From positions 868,001-932,000 of the forward strand of contig JANJXV010000193.1 in NCBI GenBank assembly GCA_024803745.1: a DNA stretch of 64,000 nt. The letters are read 5' to 3'. The number at the start of each line of letters is the position of its first letter. Position 1 is the first letter of the stretch. The notes under the pieces are model-generated. The model did not search any database. It had not been told where the DNA came from and was given only the letters and a program-made list of their open reading frames with translations. The DNA comes from Megascapheus bottae. Taxonomy: Eukaryota; Chordata; Mammalia; Rodentia; Geomyidae. Shown piece after piece: positions 33,246 through 46,650 of this stretch. The translations under genes and the position numbers were made by a program.

Positions 33246-36200
33246 CTACTGATTATGACGAATGAGGGAAACCACTGAGCCTAAGTTCCTTTGAGTCTGG
33301 CTTACTTCACTTAATATGATTTGTTCTAAGTCTTTCCATTTCCTAACAAATGGGGCGATGTCATTCTTTCTGAGAGCAGCATAGAATTCCATTGTGTACA
33401 AATACCACAACTTGTTGATCCACTCATCAACTGAGGGACATCTGGGTTGGTTCCATATCTTTGCTATGGTGAATAGTGCTGCAATGAACATTGTTGTGCT
33501 AGTGGGTTTAGTATGACCTTGTTTCTGGATTGTTGGGTAAATGCCAAGTACTGGAATTGCTGGGTCATAGGGGAGTTGTATGTTTAGCGTTTTGAGGCAC
33601 TGCCGCACTGCTTTCCATAGTGGTTGAACGAGTTTGCACTCCCACCAACAGTGTAGTAGTGATCCCTCCTGACCACATCCCCTCCAGCATCTGTTGTCAT
33701 TCGTTTTCCTGATCCTGGCCATTCTAACTGGAGTTAGGTGGAATCTTAGACTTGTTTTGATTTGCATTTCTTTTATGACCAGAGATGTTGAGCATTTCTT
33801 CATGTGTCTATAGGCCATTTTTGTTTCTTCTTCAGAGAAGACTCTCTTTAAGTCTTTGGCCCATTTTGTAATGGGATGGGTGTTACTTTGGAGGTTAGTT
33901 TTGGAGTGATTCAATTTTTTGAGTTGTTGATATATTTTAGATATGAGGCCCTGTTCCGTTGTTTGGGTGGTGAAGATCTTCTCCCACTCTGTAGGCTTCC
34001 TGATTAGTATACTAGCTATATCCGTTGCCATACAAAAGCTCTGCAGTTTAATGCAGTCCCACTTATCCAGCCTTTCTCTGATTTGTTGTGATTCTTGGTC
34101 CTTATTAAGAAAGTTTCCACCCGTACCAAGGAGGCCTAGTGTATCTCCTATTCCTTCCTGTAAACTTTTCAGTGTGTCAGCTTTTACCTCCACGTCTTTG
34201 ATCCATTTGGAGTTAATTATAGTGCAAGGGGACAAAGAAGGATCCACCTTTAGTTTTCTGCAGGTGTTTAACCAGTTCTGCCAGCACAACTTGTTGAAGA
34301 GGCTATCTTTCTTCCATTCTATTTTTTTTGGCTGCCTGGTCAAAGATTAGGTGGCCATACGTCTGTGGTTTAATATCTGGGCCCGCAGTTCTACTCCATT
34401 GGACTTCAGGCCTGTTCTTGTGCCAGTACCAAGCTGTTTTGAGAATTATAGCTCTGTAATAGAGCCTTAAGTTTGGAATTGAAATTCCTCCAGCACTGTT
34501 ATTTCTGCTAAGAAGTGTTTTTGCTATACGGGGTCTTTTATTATTCCATATGAAATTTTGAATTGCCTCTTCTATGTCTTTAAAGAATGACATTGGGATG
34601 TTGATGGGTATTACATTGAATTTGTAGATAGCCCTTGGCAAGATTGTCATTTTCACAATGTTGATTCTTCCAATCCAGGAGCATGGGAGGTTTTTCCATT
34701 TCCTTAGTTCTGCTTTAATTTCCTTTTTTAGGGTTTTAAAGTTTTCATCTAAACGGTCCTTTACATTCTTAGTTAAGCTAATTGCTAGGTACTTTATTTT
34801 CTTTGAGGCTATTGTGAAAGGATTTTCTTTCCTGATTATTGCCTCGTTCCTCTCAGTGTTGGCGTAAAGTAAGGCAGTTGATTTGTGAGGGTTGATTTTG
34901 TGGCCTGCTACCCTTCCAAAGCTTTGAATCAGCTCAAGGAGCTTGGGAGTAGAGTCTATATGATTCTTTAAATACAGAATCATGTCATCTGCAAAGAGGG
35001 ATAGTTTTATTTCCTCTTTCCCTACTTGGATCCCCTTTATGCTTGCTTCTTGCCTTATTGCACTGCCTAGGAATTCTAGTACTATGTTAAAAAGGAGTGG
35101 AGAGAGTGGGCATCCTTGTCTCGTTCCTGATTTTAGAGGGAATGGCTTTATATTTTCACCATTAAGTATAATACTAGCAGTGGGTTTCTCATACACAGCC
35201 TTTATTACATTGAGAAATGTTCCATGGATTCCTAGTTTCTCCACATCTTTTAACATAAAGGGGTTTTGGATCTTGTCAAATGCCTTTTCTGCATCTATTG
35301 AGACAATCATGTGATTTTATCCCTGCTCCTGTTGATGTGTTGAATTATATTAATTGATTTGTGTATGTTGAACCAGCTTTGCCTCCCTGTGATGAATCCA
35401 GTTTGATCATAGTGTATATTTTTTTTGATGAGTTGTTGTAGACAGTTGGCCAGTATTTTGTTGAGAAGTTTTGCATCGATGTTCATCAAAGAAATGGGTC
35501 TATAGATCTCTTTCTTTGATGAATCTCTGTCTGGTTTGGGGATGAGGGATATGCTGGCTTCACAGAATCAGTTTAGTAAAGAACCTTCATTTTCAATTTC
35601 GTTGAAGAGCTTGAGGAGTATTGGTGTGAGCTCTGCTTTGAAGACCTTATAGAATTCAGCTGTGAATCCATCTGGCCCTGGGCTCTTTTTAAGTGGAAGT
35701 TGTCTAATTTCCATTTCTATTTCAGAGCTTGAAATAGGCCTGTTGAGTTGGGTTAGCTCTTCTTGGTTCAGTGTGTGTATGTTAATATTGTCTAGGAATT
35801 CTTCCATTTCTTCTAGATTCTCAAATTTGTTGGCGTAAAGGTTTGAGAAGTATTCCCTCATGATATTCTGGATCTTGGTAATTTCTGTCGTGATATTACC
35901 ATTTTCATCTGCGATTTTGTTTATTTCGATATGCTCTCTTCTTTTTTTGGTAAGATTTGCTAAGGGCTTGTCAATTTTGTTAATTCTTTCAAGAACCAAC
36001 TCCTTGTTTTGTTGATTCTTTCTATAGTTTTTTTATTCCAAATCATTTAATTCTGCTTTGATTTTAATAATTTGCTTTCTCCTAATGGGTTTAGGGTTGG
36101 TTTGTTGCTCTTTTTCCAGGAGGTTAAGGTGAGACATTAACTAGTTGGTTTGCCATTTTTCCAACTTGCTGTTGTAGGCACTCCGCGCTATAAATTTTCC

Positions 36201-37043
36201 TCTGAGTACTGCCTTTGTTGTGTCCCTAAGGAGTTGATATTTGTGTGCTCCTTATTGTTAAATTGTTTTTGATTCAACAATGTGTGGTTCAGTCTCCATG
36301 AGTTACAGGGTTTTCTTTGGTGGAGATGTGTGTTCAGCTCCAATTTGATGCCTTTATAGTCTGAGAGTGTGCATGGAATAAATTCAGTGTTTCTGAATCT
36401 GTCCAGGTTTGCTTTATGGCCTAAGATGTGGTCTATTTTGGAAAATGTTCCATGTGCTGCTGAGAAAAACGTATATTGTGGTGTTACTGGGTGGAATATT
36501 CTGCAGATGTCTCTTAGATCTAGTTGGTCTATATAGTTGTTCACTTCTAACGTTTCACTGTTGAGTTTTTGCCTTGTTGATCTGTCCATAGGTGAGAGTG
36601 GTGTGTTAAACTCACCAACAATCACTGTATTTCGATCTATGTATGGTTTCAGTGTAAGAAAAGTTTGCTTGATGAAGTTTGGAGCTCCGGGATTGGGTGT
36701 GTAAATATTTAGGATTGTTATGTCTTCCTGGAGGAAAGATCCCTTTAGTAGTATGTAGTAACCTTCTTTGTCTTTTCTTACTAATTTTAGTTTGAAGTCT
36801 ATTGTATCTGATATGAGGATGGCAACTCTAGCCTGTTTATGGGGGCAGTTAGCTTGATAGAGTTTATTCCAACCTCTCACTTTCAAAAGATGATTGTTTT
36901 TGGGTAAGATGTGTCTCTCGAAGTCAGCAGAATGATGGCTCTTGCTTTTTGATCCAACTAGACAACCTATGCAGTTTAATTGGAGAGTTCAGTCCATTGA
37001 TATTGAGAGTTAGGATTGAGAGATATTTATTAGTTCCTACCAT
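33246..37043 (-). pseudogene. L1-5 ORF2, broken
   Basis: ATG at 37041 to 37043. The endonuclease has the shared TGA and frameshift, then an open frame from 36886 to 36188 containing an in-frame 45-bp deletion near 36264 that removes 15 codons (WVIEEIRTDIQ region). The linker lesions, TGA 35568 to 35570 and the frameshift before SIDAEKAFD are shared. RT is open from 35310 to 34303 with FADD present. An extra T in a T run at about 34322 to 34329 then shifts the frame (DQAAKKN), and the C-terminal 365 codons continue from 34343 to 33246. All of these indels recur in L1-7. Confidence 0.93.
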
Positions 37044-37091
37044 TTTTAAAAGCTTTTAGTAGGGCCTGTGTCTTGACAGTTCTTGTGGTCC

Positions 37092-38274
37092 TTAGATGGT
37101 ATGCTGTTTAGGTGCCATTTCTTTCCCTATATTGCATTTATTTTGGTTTTCTATGTATAGAGCATCTTTGAGAATTCTCTGTAGTGTTGGTTTTGTTTCG
37201 ACATATTGTTGCAGCTTTTCCCTGGAATGGAATGTTTTTATTGTTCCCTCAGTTATGAATGAGAGCTTAGCTGGCTACAGTATTCTTGGTTGGTAGTTAT
37301 TTGATATAAGGGCATGACATATATGCTTCCAATCACTTCGTGCTTGCATGGTCTCTGCTGAGAAATCTGGGGTTATTCTGATTGGTTTGCCTTTGTAGGT
37401 TACTGATCCCTTTTCCCTGGCTGCCTTTAGGATCTTTCCTTTCGTTTCTATTGATCCAGTTCGGATCACAATGTGGCGGTGGGATGTTCTTTTCTGGTCA
37501 GGTCTGTTTGGGGTTCTAAAAGCTTCTCGTATCTGGATGGGCCTGCCCTTCTGGATATTTGGGAAATTCTCTGAGATGATTCCCTGAAGTATATTTCCAA
37601 TACCATTGACCTCTTTCTCCACGCCCTCCTCAGTACCAACTAGCCTTAAATTAGGCTTCCTAATTGTATCTTGGACCTCCTGAAGCGCTCTCTCATATTT
37701 CCTAGATTTGGATTGACTCATTTTCTGTTCTTTATAATACCTAAATTATCTTCAGCCACGGAAATTCTCTCCTCTGCAATGTCTAACCTGCTATCAAAGC
37801 TATCTACTTTATTTTTCATCTCCCTTGCTTCTAATTGCTCACTTTTGATGCCTTGCATCCCTTGTTTAAATTATGTATGGATTTCTTTATCTCCTTGATT
37901 TCCTTTTGAGTGGTTAGCTCAGTAGCTTTATTTTCTTTGGACATTTGCTGGAGTTTGGTCACGTTTTTATTTGTGGATTCTTTGAATTCATCCATCTTTC
38001 TTTGAAAAACCTTTATTATGGCCTCCTTTATGGCTTCTTCTTTTTCACTTATCACCTTGTTTTTGCTTTCCTCTTGTTCAGGTATGGCTTCCTCCATTAT
38101 CTCTTTCTTTATATTTTCACATTTTTCATTAATGATGTTTATCAATTGCATTTGTGTAGCAATTGGAAGACTCTCCTCTAGGTTTGCCAGTGACTGTTCC
38201 ATTGTCTGTTTACATTGGGTGGGGGATGTTGTTTCTTGATTTGACATTTTTCTTGAGTTTCTTGTTCTGCCCAT
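37092..38274 (-). pseudogene. L1-5 ORF1, broken
   Basis: Start MGRTRNSRKM at 38274. A 1-nt loss near 37867 (TTGTTTAAATTATG) shifts the coiled-coil frame early (IHNLNKGCKAS), and the same loss recurs in L1-7. The RRM half 37275 to 37721 is open to the shared TAG and carries Thr for Ile in LVGTEEG. Confidence 0.9.
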
Positions 38275-38936
38275 TTGAAAATGGGAGCAATATTACTACT
38301 AAAGACGATTATAGTTTTTCAGATATAACCAACCTAGACCTCTGTAGCTGGCAGACACTAGATGTTCACAAGTTTTGATTGGTATTATCACTCTTTCTTT
38401 TTGTGCACTTACAGACCAGCCTAATACAACCACTGATAAGCGATTTATACCCAAAACAATAAGCCTCTCAATCCAATCTCTATTGTCTTTAAGTCCCTCT
38501 GAGCCTAGAGAATAATTAACCACGTACATATACAATATTGCTCAACAGCCATCAAGTGTAGATCCGTGCAGTATAAGGGTTGAAAGACGAGCAGAGTTCC
38601 AGAGATAGAAAAAAAGAATGAGAGAGGTCAGGGGAGGTGCAAGAGGATTAACGTAGGAGTGTAAGAATATTGTAATAATGAAGAAAAGTTATAGCATAAG
38701 GATAACTGACATAAGTTGGTAAGTGGGTAGCATATTTGAGTACAAAGTTTGGAAAGTATTAGAATAAAACTTATGTGTTGCTGCACGACTAGCTCTTAGC
38801 CCAACCAGTGGCCTCACAGTGGACCATGGGATGGATCTGTTTTTCTTGTCTACGTTGAGGGAAAGGGGTATTTCACAAGATGCAGAAGCGAAGATTTCAG
38901 AAGCAAATGCTGTGAGTGAATTAGCTCGTAAAAAGC
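38275..38936 (-). promoter_or_regulatory. Candidate L1 5' UTR, U6
   Basis: The sense frame is extended to 78 codons (38299 to 38535) because CCACGTACAT creates an upstream in-frame ATG. The last residue changes to Leu. Confidence 0.45.
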
Positions 38937-39145
38937 ATTTTCATTTTCTTTTATCTTTCTGCCAGTCTTGGGGCTTGAATTCAGGGCCTGAGCACTGTCC
39001 TCGGGTTTTCTCAAGTCTAGCCCTCTGCCACTTGAGCCACAGTGCCATATCTAGATTTTCTATCTATGTGGTACTGAGCAATCAACCCCAGATCTTCATG
39101 GATGCTAGGCAAGCACTCTACCACTATGCCAAACTCTCAACCCTG
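38937..39145 (-). mobile_element. Dimeric tRNA-derived SINE, U6 minus copy
   Basis: Both monomers present. Private GCCATATCTAG at the monomer junction, and AATCAACCCCAG in the B-box region, shared with U7. Confidence 0.75.
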
Positions 39146-39163
39146 ACATAGTTATTATAAAGC

Positions 39164-39220
39164 CATCATCATCATCATCATCATCATCATCATTATCATC
39201 ATCATCATCATCATCATCAT
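39164..39220. repeat. (CAT)19 microsatellite with one TAT, U6
   Basis: Longest allele in the array: 19 triplets with a single interruption at about 39194. Confidence 0.95.
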
Positions 39221-39423
39221 ATCCAAATATCCTTTCTCCTACAAAGAATGAACACTTAACTGTGTCTAATGCTTTTTTTTAATTTCACTAATTCTTCTGT
39301 GTTTTTCCCTCTTGCATTTTTTACACATGACAGCAAAGCTAATCATCAGGAAATAATTGATTAGGATACAGAAACCTAATAATATCCTAGTAGATTGACG
39401 TCAAAAATATGTGCTAGATGCCC

Positions 39424-39616
39424 TGTGTGTTTGACCTAGTGAGAGAGTCCTTGGCTACCACGGAAAAAGACTCAGGTTTGATTCCTCATTACCACATACA
39501 TAGAAAACGCTGCAAGTGGTGCTGTGGCTCGGTGGGACAGCTAAAGCCTAAAGAAATCCCAAGAACAATGTTCACACTCTGAGGTCAAGTCCCAAGAGTA
39601 GCAAAAACAAAAAAAA
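39424..39616 (+). mobile_element. Dimeric tRNA-derived SINE, U6 plus copy
   Basis: Private changes in the ID-like monomer (GTGAGAGAGTCC and CCACGGAAAAAGACTC). The second monomer is unchanged except GAAATCCCAAG and AAGAGTAGC. Confidence 0.7.
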
Positions 39617-40242
39617 TTCGACAAGGGGCAAAATGCAGGCAGAGAAGGAACTGTGAAGCAAATGTTTTGTAAAGGATGAGGGCAATATTGACCCTTAAGT
39701 TTGGATCTTACCTAAGAAAGGCTCCTTGAGCCTGAGACCCGACTGGTAGTTGGGCCTAGTGGAAGACATTGGGATTGGACTAATAAGGTGTGCTGTAAAC
39801 TACATCCACATGTATATTGTGAGACTGGAGGAGAGATTCAGCCTCCAGTATGTCTTTGGTGAGGTCTTTTGTGAGCAAGGATCTTTGGTCATTGGGCCCT
39901 GAAAGGTGACCCTGCCTCCCTCACAATGGAACAGAATATGGAACCCTGGTAACCAAGCCACTGTAACTAACAACCAGCTCAAGCCAGCTCACTTGGCCTG
40001 TGGCTCAGGAGGAAGAAAGATGTTGCTGTGCTGTTGCCAAAGGTCAGGAAACTCGAGTCTCAGGCATGGAAGTTGTGGATATCTTACTCGAAGATGTACA
40101 TGCTAGATCATTGCCAAGCCACAAATCCAGTATAACAGAAATTTCTCTAAGAAGAAGGCCAGGAAAATCCAGGGCAACCAGATGAGGTAAATTTCTAAGA
40201 AGAAATGTATTTGACCCCATCATCCTCCCCACACACTACAAC
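39617..40242. other. Unrecognised spacer, U6
   Basis: The plus open frame 40000 to 40185 has two conservative changes (Val to Ile, Leu to Ile). The donor-like GTAAAT is kept. Confidence 0.5.
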
Positions 40243-40660
40243 TTTCTTTTTTTTTCATTTTTTATTGTAATTAGTAAAAGGCTTAGATGATATTTGCCAG
40301 ATAGAAGGTGCATTAATTCACATACATTGATACCCTTTCCCATGTCTTGGTACCCATTTCCCTCCAACCCCACACCCCCCACCCGTCTTGGTTTTCCCCC
40401 CTTCCCTATCAAATTTCAAATATCCAAATACAAATAAATTCAATATATCAGATAACAAAGTGAGATACTATACCAATATGGGATAACCAAGGGACAGCAA
40501 GCGAGATGATAGACAACATAGTACATTAAGGACAACAATCATTCATGATATGGCTTTTGTGTCAATATCCTGGAGGTCCTTTCAATTAGCTTCACATTTT
40601 ATGGCCTTATATATGGCCTTTTGCTCTATTGCTAATCTCTGCTAGTAGAGCCCAAGGTTT
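40243..40660 (-). other. L1-6 3' UTR with G-rich tract
   Basis: The G-rich tract on minus lies at 40360 to 40405. Confidence 0.8.
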
Positions 40661-43600
40661 CTACTGATTATGACGAATGAGGGAAACCACTGAGCCTAAG
40701 TTCCTTTGAGTCCGGCTTACTTCACTTAATATGATTTGTTCTAAGTCTTTCCATTTCCTAACAAATGGGGCGATGTCATTCTTTCTGACAGCAGCATAGA
40801 ATTCCATTGTGTACAAATACCACAACTTGTTGATCCACTCATCAACTGAGGGACATCTGGGTTGGTTCCATATCTTTGCTATGGTGAATAGTGCTGCAAT
40901 GAACATTGTTGTGCTAGTGGGTTTAGTATGCCATTGTTTCTGGATGCCAAGTACTGGAATTGCTGGGTCATAGGGGAGTTGTATGTTTAGCGTTTTGAGG
41001 CACTGCCGCACTGCTTTCCATAGTGGTTGAACGAGTTTGCACTCCCACCAACAGTGTAGTAGTGATCCCTCCTGACCACATCCCCTCCAGCATCTGTTGT
41101 CATTCGTTTTCCTGATCCTGGCCATTCTAACTGGAGTTAGGTGGAATCTTAGACTTGTTTTGATTTGCATTTCTTTTATGACCAGAGATGTTGAGCATTT
41201 CTTCATGTGTCTATAGGCCATTTTTGTTTCTTCTTCAGAGAAGACTCTCTTAAGTCTTTGGCCCATTTTGTAATGGGATGGGTGTTACTTTGGAGGTTAG
41301 TTTTGGAGTGATTCAATTTTTTGAGTTGTTGATATATTTTAGATATGAGGCCTTGTTCCGTTGTTTGGGTGGTGAAGATCTTCTCCCACTCTGTAGGCTT
41401 CCTGATTAGTATACTAGCTATATCCGTTGCCATACAAAAGCTCTGCAGTTTAATGCAGTCCCACTTATCCAGCCTTTCTCTGATTTGTTGTGATTCTTGG
41501 TCCTTATTAAGAAAGTTTCGACCTGTGCCAAGGAGGCCTAGTGTATCTCCTATTCCTTCCTGTAAACTTTTCAGTGTGTCAGCTTTAACCTCCAGGTGTT
41601 TGATCCATTTGGAGTTAATTCTAGTGCAAGGTGACAAAGAAGGATCCAACTTTAGTTTTCTGCATGTGCTTAACCAGTTCTGCCAGCACAACTTGTTGAA
41701 GAGGCTATCTTTCTTCCATTCTATATTTTTGGCTCCCTTGTCAAAGGTTAGGTTGCCATAGGTCTGTGGTTTAATATCTGGGTCCGCAGCTCTATCCCAT
41801 TGGACTTCAGGCCTGTTCTTGTGACAGTACCAAGGTGTTTTGAGAATTATAGCTCTGTAATAGAGTCTAAAGTTTGGAATTGAAATTCCTCCAGCGCTGT
41901 TCTTTCTGCTAAGAAGTGTTTTTGCTATAAGGGTCTTTTATTATTGCACATGAAATTTTGAATTGCCTCTTCTATTTCTTTAAAGAATGACATTGGGATG
42001 TTGATGGGTATTGCATTGAATTTGTAGATAGCCCTTGGCAAGATTGTCATTTTCAAATTGTTGATTCTTCCAATCCAGGAGCATGGGAGGATTTTCCATT
42101 TCCTTAGTTCTGCTTTAGTTTCCCTTTTTATGGCTTTAAAGTTTTCATCTAACCGGTCCTTGACATTCTTAGTTAAGCTAATTCCTAGGTACTTTATTTT
42201 CTTTGAGGCTATTGTGACAGGAGTTTCTTTCCTGATTATTGCCTCGTTCCTCTGACTGTTGGCGTAAAGGAAGGCACTTGATTTGTGAGGGTTGAATTTA
42301 TGGCCTGCTACCCTTCCAAAGCTTTGAATCAGTTCAAGGAGCTTGGGAGTAGAGTCTATAGGATTCTTTAAATACAGAATCATGTCATCTGCAAAGAGGG
42401 ATAGTTTTATTTCCTCTTTATCTACTTGGATCCCCTTTATGCTTGCTTCTTGCCTTATTGCACTGCCTAGGAATTCTAGTACTATGTTAAAAAGGAGTGA
42501 AGAGAGTGGGCATCCTTGTCTCGTCCCTGATTTTAGAGGGAATGGCTTTAGATTTTCACCATTAAGTATAATACTAGCAGTGGGTTTCTAATACACAGCC
42601 TTTATTACATTGAGAAATGTCCATGGATTCCTTCTTTCTCCACATCTTTTAACAAAAAGGGGTTTTGGATCTTGCCAAATGCCTTTTCCGCATCTATTGA
42701 GACAATCATGTGATTTTATCCCTGCTCCTGTTGATGTGTTGAATTATGTAAATTGATTTGTATATGTTGAACCAGCTTTGCCTCCTTGTGATGAATCCAG
42801 TTTGATCATAGTGTATAATTTTTTTGATGAGTTGTTGTAGACGGTTGGCCAGTATTTTGTTGAGAAGTTTTGCATCGATGTTCATCAAAGAAATGGGTCT
42901 ATAGAACTCTTTCTTTGTTGAATCTATGTCTGGTTTGGGGATGAGGGATATACTGGCTTCACAGAATGAGTTTGGTAAAGAACCTTCATTTTCAATTTCG
43001 TTGAAGAGCTTGAGGAGTATTGGTGTGAGCTCTGCTTTGAAGACCTTATAGAATGCAGCTGTGAATCCATTTGGCCCTGGGCTCTATTTAAGTGGAAGTT
43101 GTCTAATTTCCATTTCTAATTCAGAGCTTGAAATAGGCCTGTTGAGTTGGGTTAACTTTTCTTGCTGCAGTGTGGGTATGTTAATATTGTCTAGGAATTC
43201 ATCCATTTCTTCTAGATTCTCAAATTTGTTGGCGTAAGGTTTGAGAAGTATTCCCTCATGATATTCTGGATCTTGGTAATTTCTGTCGTGATATTACCAT
43301 TTTCATCTGCGATTTTGTTTATTTCGATATGCTCTCTTCTTTTTTTGGTAAGATTTGCTAAGGGCTTGTCAATTTTGTTAATTCTTTCAAAGAACCAACT
43401 CCTTGTTTTGTTGATGCTTTCTATAGTTTTTTTATTCCAAATCATTTAATTCTGCTTTCATTTTAATAATTTGCTTTCTCCTAATGGGTTTAGGGTTGGT
43501 TTGTTGCTCTTTTTCCAGGAGGTTAAGGTGAGACATTAACTAGTTGGTTTGCCATTTTTCCAACTTGCTGTTGTAGGCACTCAGCGCTATAAATTTTCCT

Positions 43601-44483
43601 CTGAGTACTGCCTTTGTTGTGTCCCTAAGGAGTTGATATTTGTGTGCTCCTTATTGTTAAATTTCATAAACAGTTGGATATCTGTTCTGATCTCTTCGAT
43701 TACCCATTGTTTTTGATTCAACAATGTGTTGTTCAGTCTCCATGAGTTACAGGGTTTTCTTTGGTGGAGATGTGTGTTCAGCTCCAATTTGATGCCTTTA
43801 TGGTCTGAGAGTGTGCATGGAATAAATTCAGTGTTTCTGAATCTGTCCAGGTTTGCTTTATGGCCTAAGATGTGGTCTTTTGGAAAATGTTCCATATGCT
43901 GCTGAGAAAAACGTATATTGTGGTGTTACTGGGTGGAATATTCTCCAGATGTCTGTTACATCTAGTCGGTCTATAAAGTTGTTCAGTTCTAAGTTTTCTC
44001 TTTTGAGTTTTTGCCTTGTTGATCTGTCCATAGGTGAGAGTGGTGTGTTAAACTCACCAACAATCACTGTATTTCGATCTATGTACGGTTTCAGTGTAAG
44101 TAAAGTTTGCTTGATGAAGTTTGGAGCTCCGGGATTGGGTGTGTAAATATTTAGGATGGTTATGTCTTCCTGGAGGAAAGATCCCTTTAGTAGTATGTAG
44201 TAACCTTCTTTGTCTTTTCTTACTAATTTTAGTTTGAAGTCTATTGTCTGATATGAGGATGGCAAATCCTGCCTGTTTATGTGGGCAGTTAGCTTGACAG
44301 AATTTATTCCAACCTCTCACTTTCAAAAGATGATTGTTTTTGGGTAAGATGTGTCTCTTGAAGACAGCAGAACGATGGCTCTTGCTTTTTGATCCAACTA
44401 GACAGCCTATGCCGTTTAATTGGAGAGTTAAGTCCATTGATATTGAGAGTTAGGATTGAGAGATATTTATTAGTTCCTACCAT
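40661..44483 (-). pseudogene. L1-6 ORF2, heavily broken but with ancestral residues
   Basis: ATG at 44481 to 44483. The endonuclease matches L1-4 (TGT at 44364 to 44366 in place of TGA, the same two 2-nt losses). A 1-nt loss near 43239 is shared with L1-8. At 42967 to 42969 it reads Ser (LPNSF) where other copies have TGA. At 42183 to 42185 it reads Gly (KYLGISL), the usual L1 residue, where other copies have Ala. Private breaks: TAG after AVY near 42590, 1-nt losses near 42619, 41930 and 41251, and a 12-bp in-frame deletion near 40945 removing YPTI. The shared frameshift before SIDAEKAFD is present, so the tract still belongs to this lineage. Confidence 0.93.
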
Positions 44484-44531
44484 ATTTAAAACCTTTTAGT
44501 AGGGCCTGTGTCTTGACAGTTCCTGTGGTCC

Positions 44532-45713
44532 TTAGATGGTATGCTGTTTAGGTGCCATTTCTTTCCCTATAATGCTTTTATTTTGGTTTTGTATGTATAG
44601 AGCATCGTTGAGAATTCTCAGTAGTGTTGGTTTTGTTTCGACATATTGTTGCAGCTTTTCCCTGGAATGGAATGTTTTATTGTTCCCTCAGTTTGAATGA
44701 GAGCTTACCTGGCTACAGTATTCTTGGTTGGTAGTTATTTGATTTAAGGGCATGACATATATGCTTCCAGTGACTTCGGGCTTGCATGGTCTCTGCCGAG
44801 AAATCTTGGGTTATTCTGATTGGTTTGCCATTATAGGTTACTGATCCCTTTTCCCTGGCTGCCTTTAGGATCTTTCCTTTCGTTTCTATTGATCCAGTTC
44901 GGATCACAATGTGGCGGTGGGATGTTCTTTTCTGGTCAGGTCTGTTTGGGGTTCTAAAAGCTTCTCGTATCTGGATGGGCCTGCCCTTCTGGATATTTGG
45001 GAAATTCTCTGAGATGATTCCCTGAAGTATATGGTCCAATACCATTGACCTCTTTCTCCACGCCCTCCTCAATACCAACTAGCCTTAAATGAGGCTTCCT
45101 AATTTTATCTGGGACCTCCTGAAGCGCTCTCTCATATTTCCTCGATTTGGATTGACTCATTTTCTGTACTTTATAATACCTAAATTATCTTCAGCCACGG
45201 AAATTCTCTCCTCTGCATTGTCTAACCTGCTATCAAAGCTATCTACTTTATTTTTCATCTCCCTTGCTTCTAATTGCTCACTTTTGATGCCTTGCGTCTC
45301 TTGTTTTAGATCATGTATGGATTTCTTTATCTCCTTGATTTCCTTTTGAGTGGTTAGCTCAGTAGCTTTATTTTCTTTGGACATTTGCTGGAGTTTGGTC
45401 ACGTTCTTATTTGTGGATTCTATGAATTCATCCATCTTTCTTTGAAAAACCTTTATTATGGCCTCCTTTATGGCTTCGTCTTTTTCACTTATCACCTTGT
45501 TTTTGCTTTCCTCTTGTTCAGCTATGGCTTCCTCCATTATCTCTTTCTTTATATTTTCACATTTTCCATTAAGGATGTTTATCAATTGCATTTGTGTAGC
45601 ACTTGGAAGACTCTCCTCTAGGTTTGCCAGTGACTGTTCCATTGTCTGTTTACATTGGGTGGGGGATGTTGTTTCTTGGTTTGACATTGTTCTTGATTTC
45701 TTGTTCTGCCCAT
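44532..45713 (-). pseudogene. L1-6 ORF1, broken, divergent type
   Basis: The same variant set as L1-4 ORF1, including the out-of-frame start ATG at 45711 to 45713. Private: a 1-nt gain near 45032 (ATATGGTCC for ATATTTCC) adds a second frameshift inside the RRM part. The shared TAG is at 44713 to 44715. Confidence 0.9.
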
Positions 45714-46375
45714 TTGAAAATGGGAGCAAGATTACTACTAAATACGATTATAGTTTTTCAGATATAACCAACCTAGATCTCTGTAACTGGCAGACACTAG
45801 ATGTTCACAAGTTTTGATTGGTATTATCACTCTTTCTTTTTGTGCACTTACAGACCAGCCTAATACAACCACTGATAAGCGATTTATACCCAAAACAATA
45901 AGCCTCTCAATCCAATCTCTATTGTCTTTAAGTCCCTCTGAGCCTAGAGAATAATTAACCACCTACATATACAATATTGCTCAACAGCCATCAAGTGTAG
46001 ATCCGTGCAGTATAAGGGTTGAAAGACGAGCAGAGGTCCAGAGATAGAAAAAAAGAATGAGAGAGGTCAGGGGAGGTGCAAGAGGATTAACGTAGGAGTG
46101 TAAGAATATTGTAGTAATGAAGAAAATTTATAGCATAAGGATAACTGACATAAGTTGGTAAGTAGGTAGCATATTTGAGTCCAAAGTTTGGAAAGTATTA
46201 GAATAAAACTTATGTGTTGCTGCACGACTAGCTCTTAGCCCAACCAGTGGCCTCACCGTGGACCATGGGATGGATCTGTTTTTCTTGTCTACGTTGAGGG
46301 AAAGGGGTATTTCACAAGATGCAGAAGCGAAGAATTCAGAAGCAAATGCTGTGAATGAATTAGCTCGTAAAAAGC
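45714..46375 (-). promoter_or_regulatory. Candidate L1 5' UTR, U7
   Basis: Same as U5 as far as compared; the 74-codon sense frame is at 45738 to 45962. Confidence 0.45.
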
Positions 46376-46584
46376 ATTTTTATTTTCTTTTATCTTTCTG
46401 CCAGTCTTGGGGCTTGAATTCAGGGCCTGAGCACTGTCCTCGGGTTTTCTCAAGTCTAGCCCTCTGCCACTTGAGCCACAGTGCCACATCTAGATTTTCT
46501 ATCTATGTGGTACTGAGCAATCAACCCCAGATCTTCATGGATGCTAGGCAAGCACTCTACCACTATGCCAAACACTCAACCCTG
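46376..46584 (-). mobile_element. Dimeric tRNA-derived SINE, U7 minus copy
   Basis: As U5, but with AATCAACCCCAG in the B-box region as in U6. This single-base switch is of the kind gene conversion leaves. Confidence 0.75.
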
Positions 46585-46601
46585 ACATAGTTATTATAAA
46601 G

Positions 46602-46649
<48 letters not shown>
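46602..46649. repeat. (TCA)16 microsatellite, U7
   Basis: Sixteen triplets. Confidence 0.95.

Positions 46650-46650
<1 letters not shown>

Larger units (their letters stand above)
32827..38274 (-). mobile_element. L1-5, defective L1, left member of a 14.85-kb duplicate pair
   Basis: 3' end at 32827, ORF2 at 33246 to 37043 and ORF1 at 37092 to 38274. It is nearly identical to L1-7, including private-looking indels. Confidence 0.93.
40243..45713 (-). mobile_element. L1-6, mosaic defective L1 with a divergent RT tract
   Basis: 3' end at 40243, ORF2 at 40661 to 44483 and ORF1 at 44532 to 45713. Three segments differ in character: 40.24 to 41.58 kb is of ordinary array type, 41.59 to 43.25 kb is clearly divergent, and 43.45 kb onward is almost a copy of the 5' third of L1-4. 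Confidence 0.93.
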
